Shown here piece after piece: positions 10,499 to 25,926 of a stretch of 64,000 nucleotides of DNA. The first letter of the stretch is position 1. Every line of letters starts with the position of its first letter. The DNA lies in NCBI RefSeq assembly GCF_020497125.1, contig NW_025422983.1, positions 38,108 through 102,107 on the forward strand, read 5' to 3'. The notes beneath the pieces were generated by a model. The model was given only the letters and a program-made list of their open reading frames with translations, ran no database searches and was not told the origin of the DNA. The translations under genes were made by a program, and so were the position numbers. The stretch is from Mauremys mutica (lineage: Eukaryota; Chordata; Testudines; Geoemydidae).

Positions 10499-12075
10499 AT
10501 CTGGTGAAAGTCTCTGATTTTTCACACTTGGTGATTGGTCACCTTACTTCTCAGCATGAGGCAAATGTCTCTGTGGTCTCTGCCATTCATCGTGGGGAGT
10601 TTCCCCACTGATAACAGTTCTTGCTGGGTTGGGGATGGGAGAGAGAAGAGGCATTTATTCTGTTTCATTCCTCTCCATTTTCTGTTCCTCCCCGTCCCTT
10701 CCAGGGTCCTCCCTTCCATTTCAGACTGTGCAGTGACACCCTCCCCACACCCAGGACTCTCGAGCCTCTGGAGCAGCACGATCCCATGAGATCCTCAGTG
10801 ACCAAGGGTCTTTTCCAACTTCCAGGAGGCCCAGCTTGAGTCTAAAGGAAGCTCTGTTCCTTCCTGGGGATCCTCTCTCTCTTCATGGAGATCAAGATCA
10901 TGAAGCCTCTGCCTTGCCTCCTGGGTCTGAATTAATGTCCCATTTCCCACTATCTGCTCGAAAGAAACAAATGTTTCTAACCCAGGTGAGCGGCGTTAAT
11001 TCAGCTGGAATCCTTCACCCACATTCCTTAGGAGATACAGACTCTCTGTGACACAGACTGACTGGGGTTCATCTCTGCATGTCCCCAGTGGGGAAGGAAA
11101 GACACTGAGGGGGAAGGAAGAAGATGGACAGAAGGAGTCAAATGGGGCTAGACCAGAATAGGACATTTTCTGCCTGTTAAAATGTACTAGACTCTAATTG
11201 CTTAAAACAAAACAAAAACCCACCAGCTTCTGTTTGAACCATCAGCTTTTCACAGAGCAGCCAAAGTGGTGAAGCACAGACACACATAACCACCGACAGC
11301 CCAAGTTTGTCTAAGAAGCACCTATAGTGGCTCATGCAGGGGGAAATACAGCTGTGGGTGTGAGGTCAGGCCTCATCCAGAGCGTTGGTTTTCATTAGCC
11401 ACGGAGCTTCCCCCACTTCCTTTGCCCAATTCACATGGAAAGTGCCATAGGAGGGTGATGAGAGTAAATTCTAAACTCTGAAATGCGGCGGTTGGCCCAG
11501 AGATTGGGATAAGGGGTTTGAAGAGAAAAAGCTCTAAGAGTATAAAACCAGACAGTCTCCAGGGGCTGGTCCGGTACACGCCTCAACAGGGAGCCATTCG
11601 GGGGAGGGGGTTTCACTCCCTCTGTTCAATGTCCTGAGAGGTATTTGAAGATGAAGATAACACCATGGCTAACAGGTGACTGGCACGTCCTGGGTTAAAG
11701 AAAGGGACCTGGGTTACTAGTCGGAAGATTTGCGTTACCATCACTGTCTGACCCCCCTTCAGTGCGGAGCAGGTGTGTACGTTGCTGGATGAAACGCAGA
11801 GACTCCTGGAGAGCAGGGGCAGCTGTTTCCATGGCAGAGAGCCTGGCACTTAGGAGACTTTCTACACTTGCTGTTTTGAAGCAATTCAGTAAAATAACGG
11901 TGGAGCTACAATGTCTGGTCCAAAATTTCAGCCCCCCTGGTGCAAAAACGCTATTTTAGGATCTACATCGGAGGCTCCCGGCACTAGGACACTTGACCAG
12001 AGAGCTCAGTGGGGGCGTAACAGCTGCTGACTCTGAGGGTCCCGGGCTAAATCCACTTGCAGGGGGAAGTGTTTT
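10499..12075. other. tRNA-cluster spacer, no gene
   Basis: 11030-11215 is paralogous to 62060-62240 (shared GACTGACTGGGG, CCCCAGTGGGGAAGGAAAGA, CAGAAGGAGTC, CTGTTAAAATGTACT). The remainder shows no domain or RNA that can be supported. Confidence 0.45.
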
Positions 12076-12079
12076 GATT

Positions 12080-12420
12080 TATTTGATGGATAATGAGCAC
12101 CAGCTACCAGGGTAGAAGCCCTGAGAGTCGCTGCCACTCCAGCTGCTGCTAGGGCAGGGGGGAGCCCCAGGGGGCCAGCTGCTGCTCTGGCCACCCCAGA
12201 AGTGCTGCCAGAGGCCACCAAGCTGTGGCTGCTCCTGCTGCCCTCGGGACCACTGGTCAAGTGGTCCCCGGGCCAGCCGCATTGGCCGCTGCTTGGGCGG
12301 TCCCTGGAGCCAGTTGATTGAGTGGCCCTGGAGTCAGCCACTGTGCCCACTGCAGAAGTCACGGAGGTTGCAAGAAGTCACAGAATCCATCACTTCCACC
12401 ACCTCCGTGACAGACATGGA
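12080..12420. repeat. turtle interspersed repeat with palindromic end
   Basis: A GC-rich body, rich in GCTGCTG/CAGCTGC and CCAGC blocks, ends in a palindrome: GTCACGGAGG (12358-12367) against CCTCCGTGAC (12402-12411), with AGTCACAGAATCCATCACTT between. Probably a DNA-transposon terminus. No coding frame. Confidence 0.45.
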
Positions 12421-13578
12421 GACAAACCCTTCCCTGCTGTGACTGCAGTTCCTGGAAGGAAAGAGAAGAACAGAAAGTGACGAGAGAAAGAAAAAGAGAG
12501 ACTCCCTGTCACGTCTCTCCCTGCTGCCTCCCCCCTTGTATTCTGTAACCCCATCTCACTGGGTTCCCTGTGCTGGTGCCATGGGGGTGACACTAGAGTT
12601 CTGGGGAGCTCTTCATTTCTCAACATTTCACACAAATTTGTCTTTGGGCTGAAATTTCTCCTGTTAGGCCTCTCAGTCAGAGCTGTACCCCACCCTGTTT
12701 GCGGGGGGGGGTGGGGGGGAAGAGGGGAGATGTAAATTGCAGAGCAGGCAGAGAAGTCGCCCATAAAGGGTCATATTGTTCTGGTGACTGGTTCTGACGG
12801 GGTCCCACGTCCTCTGACACAGGCTCATGTGCAGAACATGGGAGCTCTGGCTTGTCCTAAATGCTGTAGAGTGTGAGTTCCTGGAAAGGGCAGGGGAGAG
12901 GGAGCAAGAGGAGAAAGGCAGAGACATTGGAGACGAGGAATTGCGGGGAGAAGAAGGAAAGAACAGAGAGACAATAAATGATTGAAGCAGAACAGGTGTC
13001 CCAACTCCATCTTGCTCATCACAGGTGTTCAGAGAGACAGGTAGTTGCGGGTTTTCCAGTGTCAAGTCTGAACTTTGATTCTAACAATGTGTGTTGAAAT
13101 ATCAAGGGGATCTCCACATACCTGATCTCTTCCCTCTCCCCTTTTTTAGTATTAATTTTTATTTTGACGTGTTTGGCTTAACCGTGATTTTCTCTTTCCC
13201 CACCTGTATTGCAATTTGGGGTTTATGTTTATTTTGCCTCCCTTTTGTTCATGTCATTATAATTGTAACAGCAAAGGAATCTGCAGGAGCAAAAACTGAC
13301 TCAAAACTTCATGTCCCCACCATGCCGGAACATCCTACAAACAGCGCACGGAGCTGGAATCATAACACGCAAGGCCAGGGGATGGGAGATGCAGGTTTCC
13401 AAGGGTTCCGTCTTTCTCAGATGACACATTCCAGCCCCTTGTGTGCCTCCATCCTGTATGACCTGCTGGACTTTGACACATTTATTGTCTCATTCTATAG
13501 ATAATGTGATTGTAACACAATGTGACTGAAATTAAACCACTTCCAGATGAGGAAACAACAGAAGAGAAAAGCCATTAT
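12421..13578. other. no recognisable gene
   Basis: 13440-13560 is the duplicated flank of the tRNA-Gly cassette (shared AATGTGACTGAAATTAAACC with 10379-10398). The rest is unassigned. Confidence 0.35.
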
Positions 13579-13650
13579 TGCATTGACTGGGAATCAAACC
13601 CAGATGAATTGCTTAGAAGACACCTACGCACACCACTATACCACCAATGC
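13579..13650 (-). pseudogene. tRNA-Gly-like copy with TCT anticodon
   Basis: A 72-nt minus-strand copy of the tRNA-Gly-TCC body: acceptor GCATTGG against TCAATGC (one mismatch), A box TGGTATAGTGG, B box GGTTTGATTCC. The anticodon loop reads CTTCTAA, so the anticodon is TCT (an arginine anticodon). The anticodon stem also has one mismatch (G28-A42). Most likely a decaying paralogue of 10428-10498. Confidence 0.65.
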
Positions 13651-14304
13651 ATCTGGCAGGAGTAGCTTTCCTGCAGGTTCTGTGTGCTGGCAATGGGGTG
13701 ACACATGACCACGGAGTTAGTGAGCAGGGTGGATGGGCTGGAAGCTGCCTGACAGCTGGGAGCACAGTTAGGATCCCAGAGTGACTGAAAGGGGGCAAAG
13801 GTGAAAACAGATCTCACTGGGAGCTGGCCCCACACCTGCCCCGCCCCTAGGAGAGGGGAACTGAAGCTCAACTTCAATCACAGAAAAATCTTCCCTGAGA
13901 AGGAAGGGGACAGCTTGTTTTAAAGACCAGGTTTGTGTTTGTTCCTGCTACATACGGAGGGGCTGGGTAGTGCTGATTCCAGCCCCCAGACTCTGGGAGG
14001 ATAAGGAACAAATTCAGGCTGCCAGTGACCTGCAGGAGGAAGATGATCTTTTGACAGTGACGGACGCCTCGTCCTAAAGGCCTTTGTCTGCCCCCTTCCA
14101 GTGACTGTTTGGCACAGGAATGCAGCCCCCACTCCTGGGTCTCTCCTGGGGAAATAATGTTTCTGTGCAAAACACCAAAGCTTTTAACAGAAAGGAAGAA
14201 AAGGAAATGGCCACATGATGGGACTAGCACATAAGGAATGAAACACAAGATGCTTCTCCCACGTGCATTGACTTTTAACCTTGTTTGTGGTGGTGTTGTA
14301 TCCA
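13651..14304. other. no recognisable gene
   Basis: Spacer sequence; nothing supportable. Confidence 0.3.
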
Positions 14305-14405
14305 TGTTGGTCCCAGGGGTCCCCTGGGGCGCCGGGCATTGGCCACTTTCGGGAGAGTGGGCTAGATGAACTGGTCTGACTCAGTGTGGCTGTTCTTATG
14401 TTCTA
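14305..14405 (+). mobile_element. CR1 LINE 3' tail fragment
   Basis: Short CR1 tail (CGGGCATTGGCCACT, GGGCTAGATGAACTGGTCTG) ending in TTCTTATGTTCT. Confidence 0.65.
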
Positions 14406-14739
14406 ACTGCAGGTTATGGAAGAGACGACCTTCCAGGCTACACAGAACTGAAGAAGGGTGCTGGGTTAGCTCCACAGCTTGTCTCTTTCACCAACAGAGT
14501 TTGGTCCTCTGCAAGCTCTTACCCTCACCCACCTTGTCTCTCTTGGACTCTGAAAAGTGCTTTCTCCCCACTCCCGTTGCAGAGAAGTTAAGTTTTCCCT
14601 TTGGGCAACGATCAGGCTGAAGCAATTGTATTGACTGTGACACTAGAATTGGAGATTTAATATTATAAATAAATGAGTCTAAACCTGAGGTTCTGGTTTT
14701 CACATTGGATTTTCTAACTCAGTTCCCAATGCTCTTCTA

Positions 14740-15030
14740 GAAAGGCCTCCAGGCTGCCTGCCCAGCCCAGCAAAAGTGGCCAGGAGAAAGCCCACACTGC
14801 TGCTCTTTCAGGTACTTGAAGGCTGCTATCAAACCCCCCTCACTCCGTCAGTCCCCAGTCTGTGGCAGTGCCTGGGATTCTTCCGTCCTAAGTGCAGGAC
14901 TCTGCACTTCTCCTTGTTGACCTCCTTGTTGAACCTCCTCAGATTTCTTTTGGCCCAATCCTCCAATTTGTCTAGGTCACTCTGGACCCAAACCCTGTCC
15001 TCCAGCGCTTGGATTCTTTACATGCTTTCA
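14740..15030 (-). mobile_element. CR1 LINE fragment
   Basis: The plus strand reads CTCCAATTTGTCTAGGTCAC and CTCTGGACCC (about 14960-14990), the reverse complement of a typical CR1 coding region. Neighbouring blocks (GAAGGCTGCTATCAAA) also match CR1 on the minus strand. Degraded. Confidence 0.65.
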
Positions 15031-15133
15031 CAGAGCAAAGAGCACATGTTCCATGATTTCATAGGGCAGAGTTTTGTGCTATAGGGAGCTTTCCCTGTGT
15101 GAATTTGACAGGTGGATCAACATAGAGACACAT

Positions 15134-19082
<3,949 letters not shown>

Positions 19083-21099
19083 TTCTCTTCCCTGTCCCAC
19101 GCCAGGCTGGGATGAGCTGGAGGAAAACATGGACGCCATTCTGCAGCCTGTCTGGGGGAGAAGGGCAGTTGTGGGCATTTCAGAACTGGGTTTAGTTAAT
19201 TTATCATCACAATTCCCCCAGGCCCTTTCCCTGCAGACAGACACCCTAGATCCTGCCATGCTGGGAAATGCTCAATCTGTTTATTACAAAGTAGATCTGG
19301 CCCCTGCTGCCAGGCTACGCCCAGACACATTTTTAACCTCCCTTCTCCCTCCCCTCACCCTGTAACAAAGTCTCTGAACACAAGGCTAGAAAAGAGCAGA
19401 ACCAAAGGAGTCACTGTTGGGGATTCCAAGGGACACTGACCCCACGGCAGCCACACCCCAGCAGGGGGAATATGGAGTCAGGAACTGGCTTTCCCTCTGT
19501 CTGATCCTTGTTTTGTTCACTGGAAAGTGGTTCTGCCCAGGGATGCAGCAATACATGTGTCATTTCTCCCACTGCCCCTTTCAGTCTCTCCTTCCCGTCC
19601 TCTCTCCCTGCCCCTCTGGCTGGGAAAGTCCCATTCCTGGGGGCTTTGCTCTCCCAGGGCTGGATTTTCTCCTGGCAATTGCTACTGGGAGGAGAAACGA
19701 GGAGGGGCTGTTTGTGCAGAGTCACTTTCTTGCCAGTCCCCAGCACTTTCCCTGAGGTCTATCAGTTACCTGGAGACTCTAGCTCAGAATTTAGTATTAA
19801 CAGGGCCCAGGGCTGCCCTAGGGGGCTAGGACCAGCTGGAGAAAGTCATCCCCTGGGCCGGGCAGAGAAGCAGCTTTAATTCAGGTCACTTCCCAGCACA
19901 GAACCCCACTGGGGGAGCAGCAGCTGCTAAGCCTGGTCTCCCAGATCACAATGGAGGCTGCAGCCTCTGACCCAGGAAGCTGAACCCCAATATCCTGGGC
20001 AGAGAGGGACAGAGCGTCTGAGCAGCTTCCCTCCTTTAGCTCTCTGGGGAGAGCAGCTAATGAGAGCCCCTCCTCACAGGGAGAATTGCTGATCTCATTT
20101 GCCCCACTGTCCATCCGGAGTCACTCCTTGTCTTTCCATACAGTGACTCTGGATTAACATTTCTCTTAATGAATCCAGATTTCAGAAAGAACGAGTCCAG
20201 AACGCTGTGAAAGATAGTGCCATAGTATAGCAGTGCTAGATCTCTTCCCACCTCGCTCACCCTCCAGATCTAGGACAAGGAATCGGGCAGGAGTTTTCCC
20301 AATGGAACCGGAAGTTCCTGCAGTTTTCAAGAGGGGAGAAAAGCAAAATCTGTCATTTCACCTTACAGTGTTTGATAAGTGGATAGAAAGTTTTCACGGT
20401 GCCTGGGCCTGGCCGGGGAATGTCGGGCAGTGCTTGGAGCCAGGATTCTGGCACAAGCTGATGAGATAGAAGGAACATGGTTAGTAGCAACCCCCAGAGC
20501 TTCCATCCAGGGGGGCCCCCAACATCCCCAGTACCCAGACCCCCCCAGCCAGATATTTCCTGGGACCCAACCCCCAGAATCCCTGGCCAGAGACCCCAGA
20601 TACCCCTCAGAGCCCCACCGGCCAGAGAACCCCCACCAGATCTTCACTGCTGGCTGGGAATCCCAAAGGTTCCCCCCACCAAGAGCCCCCACCAGCCAGG
20701 GACCCCAGTTAGGAACTCACTGCCATCCTGAGATTCCCCCACTGCCCTCCTAGGACCCCCGCCTGCCCTTCAGCAGAGAGGTAAGACATGTCCATGCCCT
20801 GTCACTAGCAAATAATGGTCACCATGGATCCACCCCAGAGGTGGCTGCATCACAGAGGCCATTTGTCATGGGGTTTGGGATACTTCTGGACCCACACTGC
20901 ACTGAGTGACCTCTTCATCCCGTGCCAGCTGGAGACAAGAAAAGGGTCCAGCCAACTCTCCCGTTACCAGCTGGAAACCACTGAGCCCCCAAACAGGGAG
21001 AGGCCTCTGGCGTTGATGGGTATTAAATATCTGGCTGGTCTCTTTCATCAGCAAACATTTTAACAGAGATAAAGGAGGGAAGAAATGGCTCTCAAAGGA
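19083..21099. other. first intron of gene A, no other gene
   Basis: 19083-19170 aligns with the sequence upstream of the ATG exons at 29228 and 40054. 20500-20760 is a C-rich imperfect repeat built around CCCCCACCAGCCAGGGACCCC-like units. Nothing else supportable. Confidence 0.4.
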
Positions 21100-21660
21100 G
21101 TCGGGAAAGATGATCTCTGGGCAATTTAACTCCCCGGGGGCTCCGGGCGGGGCTGGAGCGGGCAGAGCCCGGGGGGCGGGGCCCAGCTGGAGAAAGGTCC
21201 GCCCCCCCCGGCCGGGCCCCCCCCGGCCGGGCCCCCCCCGGGGAGCAGCAGCGGCTCAGCCCGGGCCCGACTCACGCGGAGGCGGCAGCAGCAGCAGCTT
21301 TATTCTCCCGCCCCCAGCGGGGCTCGCAAGGCGCATGCGCAGTAACAGCTGCTGAAACCCTTCCTTACCTGGGCTGGAGAGGGCGGAAGCGGCCCCGGGG
21401 CAGGCTGGGAGATGTAGTTCCTGACTCTCCCCGGAGCGGAAGTGATGTCAGCGGGGGAGCCGGAACCGGGCTGCGCAAGAGTGTTGGGCGCTGCGGCTCT
21501 GCCTGGCTCGCGCGGGGCCGTTGGAGCCTCTCCCGGGCCGGAGAAGGGTTGGTGCCGTTGGAGCTCTGGGCATGCGCAGATCGCGGCGGGAGAGCCCTTC
21601 ATTAACCCGGGGGGGGGGCGGTGACCCCCGAGGAGCGGGGAGAGAAAGGGGGGGGGCTGA
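21100..21660 (-). promoter_or_regulatory. CpG-island promoter of zinc-finger gene A
   Basis: Very GC- and CpG-rich block. It contains a palindromic NRF1 site GCGCATGCGC (21331-21340), a second GCATGCGC (21570-21577), an ETS/CRE-like GCGGAAGTGATGTCA (21436-21450), and on the minus strand ACTACATCTCCCAGC (21404-21418), the ZNF143 type. A minus-strand donor CAG|GTAAGG ends a probable non-coding first exon at 21369, upstream of the ATG exon at 19082. Bidirectional use is possible, as no plus-strand gene is identified. Confidence 0.65.
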
Positions 21661-22515
21661 GATCCCCTCGGATTTACCGCTGCCCCCTCCCGTGGGGACC
21701 CCCCTCCTCCCCCGTCCTGCCCCCTTTCTCCCTAGAGAGCCACGAGCAGCGCCCAGGGTGACCCCCCCCTCCCCCAACCCCTGAGAAGTTCCCTGTCCCC
21801 CCCCTCCCCCGATTGTGCCCCTTTTTCTCTCCCCTTCGCCAGTGGCCAGTTCAGGTCTCAGGTTTGGGGGGTTTCCCCCATTTCCACCTGCAGGGATTTG
21901 TCCTTGTGCGGGTGGGAAATGGTTCCCCCCAGTGATTCCTGAGCTGGGCAGAGGGTGAATGGGCAGAGGCTGGGGGGCCCTGAGACAGGGACACCTCTGG
22001 GCTGGGCTGGGGGGGCCACTCTCTGCTGGCAACGGGGCCTGGGAAGGGCCAGGAAGGGGAGGGAGGAGCAAGTGCCCCCCACGGAGACGGCCCAGCCCCA
22101 GGTTTCCCCTCCCAGCTACTTCCCCTCCCCCAACCTGCCCAACCCAGCAGCCCCCCCACCTGCGAGTCACTTTCCCAGACCCCACTGCCAGCCTCTCCCC
22201 ACAGCCAGTGACCTTCTGGCTCCAGCCCCACTCCTGTCCCCTCTGAAAGCCACATCACCCAGGGCTCCCTGCCAGCCATGTGAGTGTGAGGCAAGAAGAA
22301 TCCGTCCCATTCTGTTGTTGATTCAATATCGCTGTGTAATCCCCACAAATTTCCCATGTTTTCTCTTGAACTGTTGACATAAAATCTCCCCAGATGTTGG
22401 GGCTTCTCTATTATGTTGTCAAATATTTAGTTTGTGCCCCATTTTCTCCTCCGTTCTGAAATACTGATATCAAATGCTCAAAAATCTTCCCACTTTTCTC
22501 TCTATGTGTGTGACT
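21661..22515. other. GC-rich promoter flank, no gene
   Basis: C-runs and G-runs continue to about 22200. No domain-bearing frame or splice structure is recognised. Confidence 0.35.
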
Positions 22516-23362
22516 GAGATCAGGGCTCTTATCGTACTGGGCGTGGCTCACGCCTGGCCTGAGATCAGGTCTCCCAGTGGGCCGGGCACTGCACAAACCC
22601 TGACCGACTTTGGGGCACTGGCTGTGCCAGGAACTGCACAGACCCCTACAGAGAGCAGGGACCTTGTTGTGCCGGGTGCTACAGTGACCCTGACTGAGCT
22701 CCGGGCCCCTGTTGTGCCAGGCTCTGCATCAACACCAAGTGAAATCAGGCTCCCATTGTGCTAGGTGCTGCAGACACAGCAAACAAACTCAGGGACCTTG
22801 TTGTTCCTGGAGCTGCAGAGACCCCAAGTGAGTTCTGGGCCCTGTTCTGCCAGGTGCTGCAGAGACCCTAACAGAGGTCAGATCCCACTGTTGTGAGAGG
22901 TGCTGTGGAGACCCCAAGTGAGATCTGTGCCACTGTTGTGCTGGGCACTGCAGAGACCCCACAGACATTAGGTCCCCCATTGTGCCAGGTAAAACAGACC
23001 TGGACCGAGATCACGGCCCCCCCTTGTGCCGGGCAGCGCACGACTGCGGCCCAGATAGCTGCCTCCATTGTTCAGGGTACTTGAGAAACCTCGACTGAGA
23101 TCTGTGTCCCTGTTGGACCTGGCCCTGCACTGACCCCGACCCAGATCATGCCCCACCACTGTACTGGGCACTGCACTGACCCTGGCAGAGATCCTGGCCC
23201 CACATTTTGCCAGATACTGCAGGGACTCCAAACAAAATCCGGGATCCTGTAATGCTGGGAGTTGCAGAGTCCCCGACTGAGGTCAGGCCCCTGTTGTGCA
23301 GGGCTCTGCACAGACACTGAGATCAGGGTCCCCATTGTGACTGGTGCTGCAAAGACACCAAG
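22516..23362. repeat. ~45-bp tandem repeat array (about 19 units)
   Basis: About 19 head-to-tail units of 43-47 bp, each with the pattern GAGATCAGGGCCCC..TTGTGC, then CAGGC.CTGCAGAGACCC. Units begin near 22516, 22560, 22604, 22649 and so on to 23318. Units are diverged from one another. The unit resembles the reverse complement of a dispersed retroelement tail, seen singly at 46510-46565 (CCTAGCACAATGGGGACCC). No frame stays open across the array. Confidence 0.85.
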
Positions 23363-23610
23363 GGTATCTCTACCCTGCCATTAAAACCCCCCAGCTGGCC
23401 CATGCCAGGTGACTCAGGCTCACAGGGCTCAGGCGAAGGGGCTGTTTAATTGCAGTGTAGATGTCTGGGCTCGGGCTGGAGCCAGGCTGTAGGACCCTGC
23501 GAGGTGGGAGGGTGCCAGACCTTGGACTGCAGCCCCAGCCGGAACATGGACACCACAATTAAACAGCCCCACAGCCTGAGCCGTGTGAGCCCAAGTCAGC
23601 GGGCACGGGC
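23363..23610. repeat. palindromic interspersed DNA element
   Basis: Two arms in inverted relation: GGGCTGTTTAATTGCAGTGTAG (23439-23460, trimmed) and ACAATTAAACAGCCCC (23556-23571), with internal TCAGGCT/AGCCTGA pairs. A similar but shorter copy lies at about 58395-58500. Probably a non-autonomous DNA transposon; no transposase. Confidence 0.5.
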
Positions 23611-23754
23611 CAGCCGTCGGTGTCTAACAAGTTTTCATGGAGAATTTGGGGCAAAACTGGGAACTGAACCCAGATTGTTTGAATTCTTGCCTCTCCCCTT
23701 AACCCCAAGCCCAGCGTGTGTGTGTACAGCGTTGTTTTGGTCTGTGTTTGCTTT

Positions 23755-23930
23755 GCATTGGCTTCCAAAGGAGGCTGTGGAATTTCCTTCATTGGAGGTT
23801 TTTAAGACCAGGTTAGAGATGCACCAGTCTGGGAATGTCTAGGGATACTTGGGTTCTGCCTCAGCACAGGGGGCTGGAGTAGACGCCCTCTCAAGATCCC
23901 TTCCAGGCCTACACTGAAATAATTCTCTTT
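23755..23930 (+). mobile_element. CR1 LINE 3' coding fragment
   Basis: Plus strand encodes the CR1 C-terminal motif VEFPSLEVFKTRL (about 23779-23817), followed by CR1 tail sequence (GGCTGGAGTAGACGCCCTCT, CCCTTCCAGGCCT). Confidence 0.7.
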
Positions 23931-24254
23931 TGTGCTGTGTCCTGTTCTACGCTGAGCTGTTTTGCATGGGGCCATTTGGAACTGTGATCGCACCATGTTG
24001 TGTAGCAGTTTTGTGGTGCATTGTTTTGCCTCAGCTTGTTTGGTGCCTGTGCTGTGTTGGTTTGAGTTGAGCTATTTTCCGTTGTGTACTTTTGTCCTAG
24101 GATGTCGTCGTTTGCATCGTGTTACTTTCTTTTCCTTTGTATTGTCATTTTATGCTGTGGAGTGTAGGTTGTGTTTTTTTCCCCCCTGAATTGCCTGACA
24201 TTATGTTGTGGTGGGTTTTATTCTGTATGTTGTGTTTTTATATATATATATATT
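23931..24254. other. T/G-rich spacer with a short TA repeat
   Basis: Strongly T/G biased sequence ending in (TA)n at 24238-24252. No gene seen. Confidence 0.35.
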
Positions 24255-24480
24255 GCATTGCATCCTAGACATGTAGGGCCAGATAGGACCTCAAGATGTC
24301 ATCAAGTCCAGCTCTCTGCCGAGACAGGACCAAGTATCTGTAGATTATCTCTGACAGAGCTTTGTCCTGCCTGTCCGTAAAAACTTCCAGGGACAGAGAC
24401 TCCCCAGCCCCCCTTGTAAGACTATTCCCGAGCTGACCTGCCTTAGCTCTGGGGACACCCACACAGACTGTAGTGGTGAG
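24255..24480 (-). mobile_element. CR1 LINE 3' fragment
   Basis: Reverse-oriented CR1 sequence (plus strand GGACCTCAAGATGTCATCAAG, trimmed, then AAACTTCCAGGGACAGAGAC) with the CR1 end near 24255. Confidence 0.6.
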
Positions 24481-25364
24481 CAGCTCTGGAGAGGGAAGAC
24501 CCCAGTGAGTGGCAGCTGGGTAAAGAGACTAAAGTTGGGAGGAGAAACATTGACGTTTCCAGGGTCACCCAGGCTGTCTGTGACTGAGCTAGAAATAGGT
24601 TCTAGTGCCACCGTACTGCTGTTTCTGAAGGTCTCTGCCACCCTGGTGTTTTAGGCACTGGTGCAAACCCTTAGTACAGACAGAATTTACACTAGTGCAC
24701 TCTGATTGGTACTGGTGCACCATGTCCCAGTTTGAAGGTTTGAGGGGGCGGGGGGAAGGTGACCTCACAGAGGCCTGGGGCTGGCTGAACAGTGCAGCTG
24801 GGAAGGGAGGGGCAGCAGTGAGTGCTGGAGGTATGAGCCAGGAGCACAGCCCCACAGGGCTGGACACTGACTTCTCCTGACCCAGGGGACACCCCCCCAG
24901 CGAGGTGGTTTGTCCAGGGATGCACAGGCTGTCTGGGCAGGGCAGCTCAGCTGCAGTCCCTGCACACCTCTTCCTGCAGCCTAATACAGTGTGCTCTGGG
25001 GACCTTTCCAAGCTGCGGGTGACAGGGCTCTGGAGCTAACAGGGTCTGTTCCTGGCTCTGTTACAGACCTGTTCAGTGACCGTGGGGAAGTCACAGCCCC
25101 TCTCTCTGTAACACTGTCTTCAGTGACTCGAGAGCACGAGCACCAGCCTCGGGCAGACTGGTAAGAAGCAGGGAACAAACCCCAAATTGGGTGTGAGGTC
25201 TGTATGGAGATTTCACCAACCAAGAATCCAGTGTAAACGCTTCAGGCTCTGTAACAGCATTAACATGGAATCACAGACAGTCCCCTTGGGTGATCCCATA
25301 TATCTTTCTGAGCCACCCCCCCCCCACGCTATAAAAACTCCACTGCCCATGTGGGCCACAATAA
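24481..25364. other. no recognisable gene
   Basis: About 25040-25110 resembles a MIR-type core (GTGACCGTGGGGAAGTCACA, CCTCTCTCTG). The rest is unassigned. Confidence 0.35.
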
Positions 25365-25926
25365 CTGGTTTTCTGCATATAAAATCCAGGGCTGGCGTTG
25401 GGGGCAGCAAGCAGGGCAACTGCCTGGGGCCCCATGCCACAGGGGCCCCCACAAAGCTACATTGCTCAGGCTTTGGCTTCAGCCCTGAGTGGTGGGGCTC
25501 AGGGACCCAGACTTCATCCCCATGCGCTGGGACTTCAGCTTTCTGCCCTGGGCCTCAGCGAGTCTAATGCCGGCCTTGCTTGGCAGCCCCCTGAAAGCTG
25601 CTCACGGTCCCCCAGGGGGCCCCAGACCCCTGGTTGAGAACCACTGCCTTACCCCATGAGTCACAGCAATGTTCAAGTTACTGCAAGTCCCAAAGGACCA
25701 GTCACTTCCTTAGGTCAACTGAATCTTAGATCTTCCAACAAAGACAACACTTGTAGCCAGTCCTGTCATAACCTGTATTAAGACTTATTTAAAAGGACAG
25801 GAGAGTTGTTTACAAAGTTAAAGCAGGTAATCCTATAGATGCAGATGAGTTGCAGTCTTAAATTTCAAAGGTAATAGAAGCTTCTATAATAAGCAAGCTC
25901 TACATGTTCTTTAGGACTAACCCTGG

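Noticed and set aside
21448..22185. 245-codon minus-strand frame in the CpG island
   Set aside because: Open only because of extreme GC content; glycine/proline-rich with no domain and no conserved start.
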